Shown here: positions 1-9,261 of the stretch, piece after piece
Layout of the letters: every line of letters begins with the position of its first letter
How positions within the stretch are numbered: the first letter of the stretch is position 1
Source of the DNA: G963663315 sp965214205
GTDB taxonomy: Bacteria > Pseudomonadota > Gammaproteobacteria > Arenicellales > Poriferihabitantaceae
DNA length: 64,000 nt
NCBI GenBank assembly: GCA_965214205.1
Contig: OZ243941.1
Location: 2,170,001-2,234,000, forward strand
Reading direction: 5' to 3'
The notes under the pieces: generated by a model
Told to the model about the DNA's origin: nothing
Seen by the model: the letters and a program-made list of their open reading frames with translations, nothing else
Databases searched by the model: none
Translations under genes and position numbers: made by a program

Positions 1-714
1 GCCAGTTATTCCAACAGCCCGGCCACCATTCGCCACTTTAACTATCGTCGCAATATCACCATTGAAGCGAATATTCACAAGGAAATGACAGACGAAATCA
101 AGGCCAATCAGATGATACGGGAATTCTGGCAATCCATTCGCCACCAATATCCTAATGTAGACCTTGATTTCAGCGGGATAGTCGATGATATCCAGGAAAG
201 CATCAATACGATCGGATTGTTTTTTCTGCTCGGCCTGGGCTTGATCTACCTGATACTTGGCGCCCAGTTCCGCAGTTATTTCCAGCCCTTTCTCATTATC
301 ATGACGGTCCCTATGGCGGCAACCGGAGTCGTACTCGGCCTGCTGATCAGCCAATACCCATTGAGTCTGTTCAGTCTCTATGGGATCGTAGCCTTGGCGG
401 GTATTTCGGTAAACGCAGCGATCGTCCTGATATCGACCGCCAACGCCAAATTGAAATCGGGCATGAGCGCCACCAACGCGATTATCTACGCCTCCCGCCG
501 TCGGGTTATCCCGATTATAATTACCTCACTGACCACCATCGCCGGCCTGTTCTCGCTAGCCACCGGCCTCGGCGGAGAATCACTCCTGTGGGGACCAGTA
601 GCCGCCTCCATGGTATGGGGACTGGTCGTCTCCACCCTGCTCACATTATTCTACATCCCGTTACTTTTCCGCCTGTTCATGCGCCCGTGGGAATCCCGCA
701 GAGGGTCAAACTGA
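1..714 (+). CDS. RND-family efflux pump, C-terminal fragment
   Basis: The reading frame is open from base 1, so this is the last ~237 codons of a larger protein that begins outside the window. It matches the C-terminal part of inner-membrane RND transporters (AcrB/MexB-like, proton-driven export). A short periplasmic stretch is followed by the final helices: about residues 75-95, a helix with the motif GIVALAGISVNAAIVL, then TSLTTIAGLFSLATGL and a last helix before the basic tail. Family members are ~1,000 residues, so roughly three quarters is missing. The stop codon overlaps the next start (TGATG), which suggests coupled translation with the MlrC-like gene. Substrate cannot be told from this part. 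Confidence 0.85.
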   Translation, partial: ASYSNSPATIRHFNYRRNITIEANIHKEMTDEIKANQMIREFWQSIRHQYPNVDLDFSGIVDDIQESINTIGLFFLLGLGLIYLILGAQFRSYFQPFLIIMTVPMAATGVVLGLLISQYPLSLFSLYGIVALAGISVNAAIVLISTANAKLKSGMSATNAIIYASRRRVIPIIITSLTTIAGLFSLATGLGGESLLWGPVAASMVWGLVVSTLLTLFYIPLLFRLFMRPWESRRGSN

Positions 715-2378
715 TGAGAGAACAACACCCCGTCCGTATCGCTATCGCCGGTTTCCAGCATGAAACCAATACTTTCGCCCCGCATAAGGCGGACTATCCT
801 GCCTTCGTCAAGGCTGATGGCTGGCCGGGGTTGACCTGCGGTGATGACCTGCTTGTCCAATTCACCGGACTGAATATCCCGATCTCTGGATTTATCGAGG
901 CGGCGCGCGCAGACAATCATCTGCTCATCCCGCTCCTGTGGTGTGCGGCGGAACCGAGCGGTCTGGTCACCGATGATGCATTCGAAAGGATTTCCAGCCG
1001 GATTTGTGAATCGTTGCAGGCCACTGAGGACCTGGACGCAGTCTATCTCGACTTGCACGGGGCCATGGTGGTGGAAAGCTTCGAAGACGGCGAAGGCGAA
1101 TTGTTACGTCGTGTGAGGGCGGTGATCGGGCCGGATATGCCTCTGGTGATCAGTCTGGATCTGCACGCTAATATCACCGACGCCATGATCGAACAGTCGG
1201 ATGCGATCACGGTTTTCCGTACCTATCCGCACCTCGACATGGCGCAGACCGGAGCGCGGGCTTATGCCTTGCTGAACAACATACTGTCAACCGGGAAAAT
1301 GATCATCGGCATGAGGAAAATCCCTTTCCTGATCCCGTTGACCTCCCAGTGCACCGACCATCAACCATGCCAGTCGATTTACTACGACCTTGCCCGTCTG
1401 GAGCAAACCAACCCGGCTGTTGTCAGCGCTGAATTTGCTCCTGGATTTCCTTCCGCTGATATTGCTGAATGCGGCCCCGCGATACTGATACATGGCCAGC
1501 GCCCGACATCCGTAGATTCCGCGCTGGATGACTGCCTGCAACAGATCGTCAATGCCGAGCCACAGTTTGTTTCCCACCTGCTTTCTCCCGATGAGGCCAT
1601 CCGGCAGGCTCAACTCCTGTACCCGAAAAAACCGGTCGTCCTTGCCGATGTCCAGGATAATCCCGGCGGCGGCGGAACCTCGGACACAACTGGCTTGCTG
1701 GCGGCATTAGTAACCAATCAAGCACAAGGCGCGGTACTTGCCATGCTGTACGATCCACAGGTTGCTGAATTGGCTCATCAGTCCGGCGCTGGACAACAAC
1801 TGCATATCCGGTTGGGGGCAAAATCCGGCTTCCCGGGTGTATTGCCGTATGATTGTACGGTTAAAGTTGAGGCGCTCGGCGACGGCCGCTTCACCTGCAC
1901 CGGCGAGATGTACCGGGGTATAGAGGCGCAGCTTGGGCCAATGGCCCTGTTGCGGATCATTGACCCTGACAGCGATGTGCGGGTGATTGTCAACAGTGAG
2001 CGGGCGCAATGCCTTGACCTTGCGATGCTCCGGCACCTCGGTGTCGAACCCACCGAACAGCGCATACTCGCAATAAAAAGCACCGTACACTTTCGCGCAG
2101 ATTTTGATCCCGTTTCGGCTGAAACACTGCTGGTCTGCGCTCCGGGAGCAGTGTCGTGCAAGCTCGAAGAATTACCCTACCGCAATTTACGCCCCGGCAT
2201 CCGGGTCGCGCCAATGGCCTTTGAGCTTGCTGACAATATGAGAGAGACCATCAAAGCCGGTGTCAAGGCCGGGCTGGTAGACGCCAAAGTCGGGAAAGGC
2301 CAGGCGCTTACCGATGACTACATAGCTGATTTAAAGCAGGAGCTGCAAGCAAGAATAAAAGCTGAAAGGAACGCATGA
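714..2378 (+). CDS. M81-family (MlrC-like) metallopeptidase
   Basis: A 554-residue protein of the M81/MlrC family, named for microcystinase C, which hydrolyses linearised microcystin; most relatives have unknown substrates. The N-terminus IAIAGFQHETNTFAP and the segments SLDLHANITDAM and RTYPHLDMAQTGARA carry the Asp/His residues expected to bind zinc. The motif DVQDNPGGGGTSDTTGLL marks the second half, and the C-terminal MlrC domain follows. I chose the ATG at 714 because it opens directly into the conserved N-terminus and overlaps the upstream stop; the same frame stays open to 588, but that extension looks unlike the family. No signal peptide is evident, so it is probably cytoplasmic. It probably cleaves small peptides or amides. 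Confidence 0.85.
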   Translation: MREQHPVRIAIAGFQHETNTFAPHKADYPAFVKADGWPGLTCGDDLLVQFTGLNIPISGFIEAARADNHLLIPLLWCAAEPSGLVTDDAFERISSRICESLQATEDLDAVYLDLHGAMVVESFEDGEGELLRRVRAVIGPDMPLVISLDLHANITDAMIEQSDAITVFRTYPHLDMAQTGARAYALLNNILSTGKMIIGMRKIPFLIPLTSQCTDHQPCQSIYYDLARLEQTNPAVVSAEFAPGFPSADIAECGPAILIHGQRPTSVDSALDDCLQQIVNAEPQFVSHLLSPDEAIRQAQLLYPKKPVVLADVQDNPGGGGTSDTTGLLAALVTNQAQGAVLAMLYDPQVAELAHQSGAGQQLHIRLGAKSGFPGVLPYDCTVKVEALGDGRFTCTGEMYRGIEAQLGPMALLRIIDPDSDVRVIVNSERAQCLDLAMLRHLGVEPTEQRILAIKSTVHFRADFDPVSAETLLVCAPGAVSCKLEELPYRNLRPGIRVAPMAFELADNMRETIKAGVKAGLVDAKVGKGQALTDDYIADLKQELQARIKAERNA

Positions 2379-2462
2379 AGCATTATCGTGTGGAGATCAT
2401 GCCCACTGCCAGGCTGTCTGTATAATACCCGCAGTTTATAAAAAAACCTGTAAATACCAGAG

Positions 2463-2924
2463 ATGATGAAACGTACTATCCATCTGGTTGCCTCTATTCT
2501 GGCTACCGCGTGCATCGCCACATTCCTGGTATCTACCGTATTGGTTGAGATACTGGGTTTTCCCGATTCAGTTGCGATGGTGAAAAGCCTGATCGTATCG
2601 CCCGGCCTGTTCATTTTGATCCCGACCATGGCGATAATCGGGGGAAGTGGCTTTGCTCTTTCGAAAGGTAGAAGGGGACGCTTGATTGACAATAAAAAGA
2701 AACGCATGCCGTTTATCGGCATGAACGGTTTGCTGGTTCTGGTTCCCTGCGCCCTGTTTCTCGATCACTGGGCAGCCGCAGGTTCTCTGGATGCGAAATT
2801 CTATGCGGTACAAGGGCTGGAACTGCTCGCGGGCGTGGGCAATCTGACATTAATGGGCATGAATATGCGTGATGGATTGAAAATGACCGGCAAACTTCGC
2901 CGGAAGAAAGGCAAATCTCAATAG
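2463..2924 (+). CDS. Small membrane protein, function unknown
   Basis: A 153-residue protein that I do not recognise. It has about four hydrophobic segments (near residues 8-28, 42-63, 83-100 and 115-133) separated by short basic loops, including GRRGRLIDNKKKRMP, and ends in a strongly basic tail (KLRRKKGKSQ). Positive charges flank helices 2 and 3 and the tail, suggesting both termini lie in the cytoplasm. Tandem ATGs open the gene at 2463 and 2466. It lies 84 bp after the MlrC-like gene. A TATAAT hexamer at 2421-2426 could be a -10 element, but no convincing -35 accompanies it. No metal-binding or catalytic motif is visible. Confidence 0.7.
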   Translation: MMKRTIHLVASILATACIATFLVSTVLVEILGFPDSVAMVKSLIVSPGLFILIPTMAIIGGSGFALSKGRRGRLIDNKKKRMPFIGMNGLLVLVPCALFLDHWAAAGSLDAKFYAVQGLELLAGVGNLTLMGMNMRDGLKMTGKLRRKKGKSQ

Positions 2925-2966
2925 CGGGTCTGGTACGCCATCAGCGGGCACTACAGAGGGTCACCC

Positions 2967-3245
2967 CTACGCATCAGTCACGGCGCCCACACATCGAACG
3001 TCGGCGGAGCAGATGCGAGAAACGATGTCCCGCACCTCTGGAACATCCGGCTGTTGCCGGTAACAGAGCCAGTCAATTAACAGCGAATCGTCATATTCCA
3101 GCAGCGACTGAAACTCCGCCCTGGCTTGCTCGGGCAATCCTGAATAGTGCGACCGCACAAATTCCCCTAACGTCAGGTCGAGTTCCCGAGTGCCTCTCCG
3201 GCATTTCCACAGAATCCGTTTCAGTTCTTGATGCTCTTCTTGCAT
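2967..3245 (-). CDS. sdhE: Succinate dehydrogenase flavinylation factor SdhE
   Basis: A 92-residue SdhE/YgfY family protein, which promotes covalent attachment of FAD to SdhA. The diagnostic motif is WKCRRGTRELD near residues 13-23, followed by an acidic helical region (LLEYDDSLLIDWLCY), all as in known SdhE proteins of ~90 residues. I chose the ATG at 3245 because a GGCGGA sits 7 bases upstream and the start then lies 12 residues before the conserved Trp, as in E. coli; an in-frame ATG at 3260 would add five residues. It is the last gene of the sdhCDAB cluster, 50 bp after sdhB, which fits its role in maturing SdhA. Confidence 0.9.
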   Translation of the reverse strand: MQEEHQELKRILWKCRRGTRELDLTLGEFVRSHYSGLPEQARAEFQSLLEYDDSLLIDWLCYRQQPDVPEVRDIVSRICSADVRCVGAVTDA

Positions 3246-3295
3246 CAAGGATTCCGCCATCCACTGTTCATCCGATTACCGGCGCCGGTCACCCG

Positions 3296-4075
3296 CTATT
3301 TCCTGCGCTGGATAGCCGACTTGATTTCTCCGATCGCTTTGGCGGGGTTCAGTCCCTTCGGGCAGGTATTGGTACAGTTCATGATCGTGTGGCAACGATA
3401 CAGCTTGAATGTATCGTCCAGTTCATCGAGTCTTTCATCGGTCGCCTGGTCACGGCTGTCCGCAATCCAGCGCCAAGCCTGCAACAGGGCCGCCGGGCCG
3501 AGATAACGGTCACTGTTCCACCAATAGCTTGGGCAGCTGGTGGAGCAACAGGCGCACAAAATACATTCATATAAACCATCAAGTTTTGTCCGCTCCTGTT
3601 CGGACTGCAATCGCTCATGATCGGGTGTCTCGTCCCCGTCCGCAGTCTGCAGCCAGGGTTTGATTGAGGCATATTGTGTATAAAAGTTATTCAGGTCACA
3701 AACCAGGTCCTTGATCACAGACAGGTGGGGCAAGGGGTATATCTGGATATCTCCCTCAATTTCACGCGCTGAACAAATACAGGCGAGCGTATTGACCCCA
3801 TTGATGTTCATTGAACAGGAGCCACATATCCCCTCCCGGCAGGAACGCCGGAAAGTCAGGGTGCTGTCGATATGATTCTTGATTCGGATCAGGATGTCCA
3901 GCGCCATCGGCCCACAGGCCGCAACATCCACATGGTATGTGTCCATTCTGGGATTCTCTCCAGTATCCGGGTCCCAGCGATAAATATGTACCTTGCGCAG
4001 CTCGCCATCACTCGTATCGGTGAATTGCTTTCCCTTTTTTACACGGGAGTGGACAGGCAGCCTGAACTCAGCCAT
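3296..4075 (-). CDS. sdhB: Succinate dehydrogenase iron-sulfur subunit
   Basis: A 259-residue SdhB, the electron-transfer subunit of complex II, carrying electrons from the SdhA flavin to ubiquinone. The [2Fe-2S] ligands lie in CREGICGSCSMNINGVNTLAC, the [4Fe-4S] ligands in CILCACCSTSCP, and the [3Fe-4S] cluster in CHTIMNCTNTCPKGLNP, all complete and in the usual order. The ATG at 4075 shares one base with the sdhA stop (TGATG), indicating translational coupling; a TTG one codon upstream is the alternative. Length is normal for the family. It is a peripheral protein on the cytoplasmic face of the inner membrane. Confidence 0.97.
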   Translation of the reverse strand: MAEFRLPVHSRVKKGKQFTDTSDGELRKVHIYRWDPDTGENPRMDTYHVDVAACGPMALDILIRIKNHIDSTLTFRRSCREGICGSCSMNINGVNTLACICSAREIEGDIQIYPLPHLSVIKDLVCDLNNFYTQYASIKPWLQTADGDETPDHERLQSEQERTKLDGLYECILCACCSTSCPSYWWNSDRYLGPAALLQAWRWIADSRDQATDERLDELDDTFKLYRCHTIMNCTNTCPKGLNPAKAIGEIKSAIQRRK

Positions 4076-5871
4076 CAATACACCCTCTCTCTGGGTTTGA
4101 TATATTCAACTTCATCGGTCAACGTATAGTCATGTACGGGTCGATAATCAATCACCGGATCACTGTCAATCTGCTGTTGCCAGGCCAGCGTGTGTTTCAT
4201 CCACTCCCGGTCGTCCCGATCCGGGTAATCCTCTCTGGCATGAGCGCCACGACTCTCTTTGCGATTGATCGCCGAGTGGATCGATACCCTGGCCTGACGA
4301 AGAAGATTGTCGAGTTCCAGGGTTTCTACCAGGTCCGTATTCCAGATCATGGAACGGTCGGTAACCCGGACATCAAAGAACCGATCACAAATCTGTTTCA
4401 TTGCATCAATTCCTTCCTGCATCACCTCTTCTGTGCGAAATACGGCACAGTAATTCTGCATGGTTTTTTGCATTTCGAGACGGATATCGGCGGTTGTAGA
4501 ATCCCCGTTAGCATAACGCAGCCGGTCGAATCGGTCGATGATCTCTTCCCCGGCATTCTTCGCCAAACGCACACTGGCGCTGCCCGCGTCAATCAGGTCT
4601 CTGGCCCGATGAGCCGATGCCCGCCCAAAGACTACGATATCCAGAAGCGAATTGGAACCGAGCCGGTTAGCGCCATGCACGGATACACAAGCGGCCTCCC
4701 CAATCGCCATCAGACCAGGCACAATATGTTCAGGGTCGCCGTCTTTCAGCGTAACCACCTGGCCATGTATATTGGTTTGTATGCCACCCATATTGTAGTG
4801 AACCGTCGGCAATACCGGGATCGGCTCCCGAGTCACGTCCACCCCGCCGAAGATGCGGGCCGACTCAGAAATACCCGGCAGCCGTTCGGCCAACACTTCC
4901 GGTCCGAGATGCTCCAGATGCAGGTGAATGTGGTCTTTTTCTTCTCCTACACCCAGTCCGTCACGAATTTCCATCGTCATGGAACGGCTGACCACATCAC
5001 GTGACGCCAGATCCTTGGCATTCGGCGCATAACGCTCCATGAATCGCTCACCCTTCGAATTGGTCAGATACCCCCCTTCCCCTCTGGCGCCCTCGGTAAT
5101 CAGGCAGCCCGAACCATAAATGCCGGTCGGATGAAACTGGATAAATTCCATATCCTGAAGCGGCAATCCGGCGCGCAGCGCCATACCCCCGCCATCCCCG
5201 GTACAACTATGCGCCGACGTTGCAGAAAAATATGTACGGCCATAACCACCAGTGGCCAACACAACCAGCTTGGCCGCGAACCGATGCAGTTCTCCGCGTT
5301 CCAGGTCCCAGGCCATCACTCCCTGACACTGCTCATCCTGCATGATCAGGTCAATCGCAAAATATTCAATAAAAAATTCAGCGTGGCGCTTGAGTGACTG
5401 CTGGTAGAGAGTATGCAGGATCGCATGGCCGGTGCGGTCCGCCGCCGCACAGGTGCGTTGCGCCTGCCCCTCTCCGTAATGGGTCGTCATACCGCCAAAA
5501 GCACGCTGATAGATGCGGTTTTCTGGAGTACGCGAAAAGGGGACGCCGTAATGCTCCAGTTCAATCACCGCATTCGGAGCTTCCTTGCACATGTATTCGA
5601 TGGCGTCCTGATCACCCAGCCAATCGGAGCCTTTGACCGTATCATACATGTGCCAGCGCCAGTCATCTTCTCCCATATTGCCTAGCGCAGCGCTCATCCC
5701 GCCCTGTGCGGCAACCGTGTGGCTCCGGGTCGGAAACAGCTTGGTGATGCAAGCCGTACTCAATCCTTCCAGCGCCATGCCGAAGGTGGCGCGCAGTCCA
5801 GCACCGCCAGCGCCGACCACCACCACATCATACTGATGATCGACTATTTTATACGCACCGACGCCGCTCAC
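4075..5871 (-). CDS. sdhA: Succinate dehydrogenase flavoprotein subunit
   Basis: A 598-residue SdhA that oxidises succinate to fumarate. The N-terminal FAD-binding motif is VVVVGAGGAGLRA; the segment around TRSHTVAAQGGMSAALGN contains the histidine that binds FAD covalently; HPTGIYGSG and the catalytic-domain segment PTVHYNMGGI follow. The frame stays open far upstream, but the start is taken as the GTG at 5871, which overlaps the sdhD stop as GTGA and gives the normal length (family ~590). Overlaps on both sides show a tightly coupled sdhC-D-A-B operon. SdhE, encoded downstream, is its expected flavinylation factor. Confidence 0.97.
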   Translation of the reverse strand: MSGVGAYKIVDHQYDVVVVGAGGAGLRATFGMALEGLSTACITKLFPTRSHTVAAQGGMSAALGNMGEDDWRWHMYDTVKGSDWLGDQDAIEYMCKEAPNAVIELEHYGVPFSRTPENRIYQRAFGGMTTHYGEGQAQRTCAAADRTGHAILHTLYQQSLKRHAEFFIEYFAIDLIMQDEQCQGVMAWDLERGELHRFAAKLVVLATGGYGRTYFSATSAHSCTGDGGGMALRAGLPLQDMEFIQFHPTGIYGSGCLITEGARGEGGYLTNSKGERFMERYAPNAKDLASRDVVSRSMTMEIRDGLGVGEEKDHIHLHLEHLGPEVLAERLPGISESARIFGGVDVTREPIPVLPTVHYNMGGIQTNIHGQVVTLKDGDPEHIVPGLMAIGEAACVSVHGANRLGSNSLLDIVVFGRASAHRARDLIDAGSASVRLAKNAGEEIIDRFDRLRYANGDSTTADIRLEMQKTMQNYCAVFRTEEVMQEGIDAMKQICDRFFDVRVTDRSMIWNTDLVETLELDNLLRQARVSIHSAINRKESRGAHAREDYPDRDDREWMKHTLAWQQQIDSDPVIDYRPVHDYTLTDEVEYIKPRERVY

Positions 5872-6206
5872 AGGGCCGTCCTCAATACCGCGAAACCCGA
5901 CACCAGCGCGGACAACAACAGGATGCCCTTGCTCATCAGAAGGCTGACACGGTTCAGTCCCGGACTGTGGATATAGTCCTCGATCACCACCTGCACCCCG
6001 AGCCAGGCATGCCAGAACATCGTGACGAGGTACAGGAGGAGCGGCAGGGCCACCCACGGACGTGAAATCCAGGCAACCGTTTCTTCGAACCCGCTGTCCG
6101 TATAACGGACAACCGAAAACATGAACCAGAGCGTGAGCGGAACCAGCAGTACCGCAGTCACTCGCTGCCACTTCCAGTGCCCGGAGCCTGTCGTTGAAGA
6201 AGTCAT
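5868..6206 (-). CDS. sdhD: Succinate dehydrogenase membrane anchor subunit D
   Basis: A 112-residue hydrophobic anchor that, with SdhC, binds heme b and ubiquinone and tethers SdhAB to the inner membrane. Three transmembrane segments are visible (about residues 16-32, 50-68 and 88-110). The segment HAWLGVQVVIEDYI carries the heme-ligand histidine and the conserved Asp-Tyr pair of the quinone site. The ATG at 6206 overlaps the sdhC stop (ATGA) and the stop overlaps the sdhA GTG (GTGA). The upstream in-frame extension to 6407 belongs to the antisense of sdhC coding and is not used. Confidence 0.93.
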   Translation of the reverse strand: MTSSTTGSGHWKWQRVTAVLLVPLTLWFMFSVVRYTDSGFEETVAWISRPWVALPLLLYLVTMFWHAWLGVQVVIEDYIHSPGLNRVSLLMSKGILLLSALVSGFAVLRTAL

Positions 6207-6586
6207 ACCAGCCAGACCCCTGCCGTCAACAGAATCGCCGCCGCCACCGTCATTTTGCCGGAAAGATATACGCTGGGAAGCTCGAAGCCATAACCAAAGT
6301 CCCAGAACAGATGGCGGATACCATTGCATAAATGATAACTGACGCAGGCCGTCCAAATCACCAGCGCCGCCTTTCCCGGCAGGGAACCTAATGCCTGACG
6401 GAAACATTCGTAAACCTCTTTACCCAGCGCCGCCCCCAGCAGCCATAGCGCGATAACGACCGCCCCCATGGCGATCACGATCCCGGTTGCCCGGTGAAGA
6501 ATGGACAAAACCGAAGTAAGTTGCGGCCGGTAAACCTGCAGATGCGGAGAAAGCGGGCGGCGGGAACCGTTATCTGTTATCTTCAT
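6203..6586 (-). CDS. sdhC: Succinate dehydrogenase cytochrome b556 subunit
   Basis: A 127-residue SdhC, first gene of the operon. The N-terminus RPLSPHLQVYRPQLTSVLS and the motif SILHRATGI (ubiquinone-site Ser and Arg) are followed by HLCNGIRHLFWDFGYGFEL, which carries the axial heme histidine. Three transmembrane helices are evident. The start is the ATG at 6586; a GTG at 6589 directly upstream is possible. The 69 bp to the divergent ygfZ must hold the promoters for both directions, but I do not see a strong -35/-10 pair for sdhC. Confidence 0.95.
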   Translation of the reverse strand: MKITDNGSRRPLSPHLQVYRPQLTSVLSILHRATGIVIAMGAVVIALWLLGAALGKEVYECFRQALGSLPGKAALVIWTACVSYHLCNGIRHLFWDFGYGFELPSVYLSGKMTVAAAILLTAGVWLV

Positions 6587-6655
6587 CACTTGATTTTAAC
6601 TGATAAGCGCACCATATTATTCCTGATTTTCTTATCCATCGCCATAAAATTTCCA

Positions 6656-7594
6656 ATGCCCCTGATCGCGCAAGCACAACTGGACTCCCTGCTGGACAAC
6701 CGCAATCCCGGCCCACATTACATGGTTCCGGAACCATTAACCCTGCTCCGTATACAGGGAGAGGACGCTGAATCCTTCCTGCAAGGGCAGTTGAGCAACG
6801 ATATTTCAAAGCTCGGGCCAGATCAGGCCCAGTTGCACGCCTGGTGCAACCCCAAGGGGCGGGCGCTCGCCATCCTGAGAATCATGCGCGCTGAAAACGG
6901 TTTTTGGGCGCTGCTGCCGGATGATCTGGTACCGTCTTTCACAAAGCGACTGAAAATGTTTGTGATGCGCGCCAAAGTGATGATCGGGATTGAATCGGAT
7001 TGTCGCTGCCTCGGATTGATCGGCGCGGCGGATTCGGCCATACAGGATTTCATCGACTCCGGTTGCAGAGTCTATTGTGTGGACGCGGTCCGGTCCCGCT
7101 CCCTGCTGATCGGCGATAACGATGTGATCGGGCGAATCACGGACAAAGCCGGTTCGTCGGTCCTGTCGGGGGATCACTGGCGGGCGCTGGATATTCTGGC
7201 GGCCATCCCCCAAGTCTACTCAACCACGGCAGAAACCTTCATTCCACAGAATATCAACCTCGAACTGGTGGACGGGGTCAGTTTCAAAAAAGGCTGTTAT
7301 CCGGGGCAGGAAATCGTGGCGAGACTGAAATATCTTGGCAAGTCAAAAAAGAGGCTGATTGTCGCCAGAGTCCATTCCCCCAACCCCGTGGCTCCAGGTG
7401 ATGCAATCCATGCCGGGGACAGCGGCTCGAAGGCCGGACTCATCGTGGACTCGGTCGGACTCGATAACCGAACCTGGCTGGTCTCTGCCATGATACCCGC
7501 AACCGCCGTCCATGACGGCGTATTGACCATCGGTTCGGCTGACGGCGGCCCACTCGAACGGGTCACCATGCCATACGCCATCCCTGAGGATTGA
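6656..7594 (+). CDS. ygfZ: Folate-binding YgfZ/GcvT-like protein
   Basis: A 312-residue YgfZ-family protein, a folate-binding relative of GcvT that supports tRNA modification by MiaB and repair or assembly of iron-sulfur proteins. The diagnostic motif KGCYPGQEIVARL (cysteine of K-G-C-Y-x-G-Q) lies near residues 208-220. The N-terminal part has LRIQGEDAESFLQGQLSND and CNPKGRALA, both typical. I chose the ATG at 6656, since the longer open frame runs back over the sdhC promoter region. A possible promoter is TTGATT at 6590 with CATATT or TATTAT near 6613-6620, but its spacing is uncertain. The gene is divergent from sdhCDAB-sdhE. Confidence 0.9.
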   Translation: MPLIAQAQLDSLLDNRNPGPHYMVPEPLTLLRIQGEDAESFLQGQLSNDISKLGPDQAQLHAWCNPKGRALAILRIMRAENGFWALLPDDLVPSFTKRLKMFVMRAKVMIGIESDCRCLGLIGAADSAIQDFIDSGCRVYCVDAVRSRSLLIGDNDVIGRITDKAGSSVLSGDHWRALDILAAIPQVYSTTAETFIPQNINLELVDGVSFKKGCYPGQEIVARLKYLGKSKKRLIVARVHSPNPVAPGDAIHAGDSGSKAGLIVDSVGLDNRTWLVSAMIPATAVHDGVLTIGSADGGPLERVTMPYAIPED

Positions 7595-7638
7595 CGCCAC
7601 CACCCCCCGCCCGTTGCCGCAAGGCGTGAATGCTCGGC

Positions 7639-9225
7639 TTACCGTTTCTTCAACAGAATCGGGAATTTATCCCGAATCGCGCGGTCGCAGGCGCTGTCTA
7701 TGTAGCAGGGCCAATGCTGATCGAGAATTTCCCGGACAACCTGCCGGCTGCGCGTATACAGATCATTGGAACCCGCCTGCTCCCATGCGTCAGTGGGCAT
7801 GCGGTCGGATAACTCCGGGTACAGGTACTCGGTTTCGATATAGTTCAGGGTCTGGCTGTGCCCCAGAAAATGGCCGGGGTTGATCACCGATTCGCGGATC
7901 ACCTCTACTGACAGTGTTTCATCGCTGACCTCGATGCCGCGGGTCGCCCTCAGCACCAGTCCCAGAATCTCATCATCAATCACCAGCGATTCGAAACTGC
8001 AACCCATCAGGCTGCCCATCATACCGGCTGCCTCACAAACACGATTGGCGCCCGCCATGGCGGCCAGAGCCAGGGAAACCCCTTTTTCAAATCCGTGCTG
8101 CACGTCCGGGATTTTCGAGTCGGTCATACCGGCGGCAACCGAATTGGGAAGATCATAAAACCGGCCCATCTGCACGGCGGCGGCGGACAGCAGCGCTTCC
8201 TCGGCGCTGCCTCCGGAGAATGATCCAGTCCGCAGGTCAGTAATAAAGGGCCATGCGGCGAAAGCCATCGGGCAACCGGGGTTGATCAGATTAACGACTG
8301 CCAGGCAGGCCAGGGTTTCCGCAATCACCTGCGCCAGGATGCCCGCCAGCGGGGCCGGAGCGGTGGCGCCGCTCTGGGGAGCGACCGCGAGGTCACTGGT
8401 CAAGCCGAGCCGGCTGGCTTCCATCATTACCTGCAAGTTCTCCACCCCGAACCTGAGTGGTGAGACAATCGGACAGCCGCCGAAAATGGCAAACGGTTCT
8501 TTGCGAAACCGGCCTTCCCCGCCCAAAACCATATCGAACATTTCGACCGCCGGACGAACGCTGGCCGAACTTCTGAAAGCAAAGCACAAAGGCTTTTCGG
8601 TCGCCATGATCATCGTATACGGGATATTAATATCATGCTCGAAATCATCCGTGACATCGGTCGGAACCACCGTATCGCCAACCATGTGGATGTTGTCGAG
8701 TTTGTCGGTCAACCGGGTGAAGTCGTAGACATCCTGAAGCGTGGACGGACGATAGCTTTTTGTTTCCGGTTCAAATGTGGTGACCGCCGAACCCGATGTC
8801 GCGAAATAGACTTTCGAACCACTGCACTCGATATCATCCACCCCTTTGCGGGAACCTCTCGCATGCACCACGAAGTGACGGGCAGCCCCCGCGATAATGT
8901 CTTCGATCAGGTCTTTCGGGAAACACAGCCGATTGTGTTCATTCAGCCGGCCCCCCTTTGGCAATACTGTATCCAGCAAATCCGGGGTCGGGTCCTTGAT
9001 GCCGATGGTTGCCAGAATCTCGAGAGCGGCCTGATGCACCCGCTCCATGTCGTGTTCGCTCAACGGATTGTAGCGGCCACCCGTCATACCGGGCCAGACC
9101 GCCCGCGATGTGGTTTGCGCCTGTCTTTTGGTTCTACGGGCGTCGCGCCCTCCTTCGCGCCGCCTGCGGGTACGAGTCCGGCCCGGGGTTCTCCGACCCT
9201 CGAAGGTGAGCGTGGTTTCAGACAT
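7639..9225 (-). CDS. MttB-like trimethylamine methyltransferase family protein
   Basis: A 528-residue member of the MttB superfamily, which moves a methyl group from a quaternary or tertiary amine to a corrinoid protein. There is no in-frame TAG, so this is not the pyrrolysine-containing trimethylamine enzyme but a homologue like glycine-betaine methyltransferases. Residues ~10-38 form an Arg-rich tail (GRRTPGRTRTRRRREGGRD). The TIM-barrel body starts near residue 50 (LSEHDMERVHQAALEILATIGI); segments such as GVENLQVMMEAS and AAVQMGRFYDLPNSVAAGMT are typical. It is the last gene of the liv-TMADH-like-MttB cluster, 36 bp after the dehydrogenase gene. No cognate corrinoid protein is encoded in the window. 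Substrate is unknown. Confidence 0.85.
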   Translation of the reverse strand: MSETTLTFEGRRTPGRTRTRRRREGGRDARRTKRQAQTTSRAVWPGMTGGRYNPLSEHDMERVHQAALEILATIGIKDPTPDLLDTVLPKGGRLNEHNRLCFPKDLIEDIIAGAARHFVVHARGSRKGVDDIECSGSKVYFATSGSAVTTFEPETKSYRPSTLQDVYDFTRLTDKLDNIHMVGDTVVPTDVTDDFEHDINIPYTMIMATEKPLCFAFRSSASVRPAVEMFDMVLGGEGRFRKEPFAIFGGCPIVSPLRFGVENLQVMMEASRLGLTSDLAVAPQSGATAPAPLAGILAQVIAETLACLAVVNLINPGCPMAFAAWPFITDLRTGSFSGGSAEEALLSAAAVQMGRFYDLPNSVAAGMTDSKIPDVQHGFEKGVSLALAAMAGANRVCEAAGMMGSLMGCSFESLVIDDEILGLVLRATRGIEVSDETLSVEVIRESVINPGHFLGHSQTLNYIETEYLYPELSDRMPTDAWEQAGSNDLYTRSRQVVREILDQHWPCYIDSACDRAIRDKFPILLKKR

Positions 9226-9261
9226 CAGGCAGAAGCCGGGCGATTGGAAGGCCGATGATCA

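Noticed and set aside
588..713. Upstream extension of the MlrC-like frame
   Set aside because: The sequence before 714 overlaps the RND pump gene in another frame and does not resemble the M81 N-terminus; ATG 714 fits better.
2421..2426. TATAAT as promoter for the small membrane protein
   Set aside because: A good -10 but no -35 within 16-18 bp; left as a note in the gene entry.
4132..5004. 290-codon open frame on the plus strand across sdhA
   Set aside because: It lies entirely antisense to sdhA, whose protein is full length with all motifs; the plus-strand product shows no family pattern.
7639..9225. Pyrrolysine-encoding mttB
   Set aside because: No in-frame TAG occurs in this gene or in 42282-43928, and no pyl genes are present in the window.
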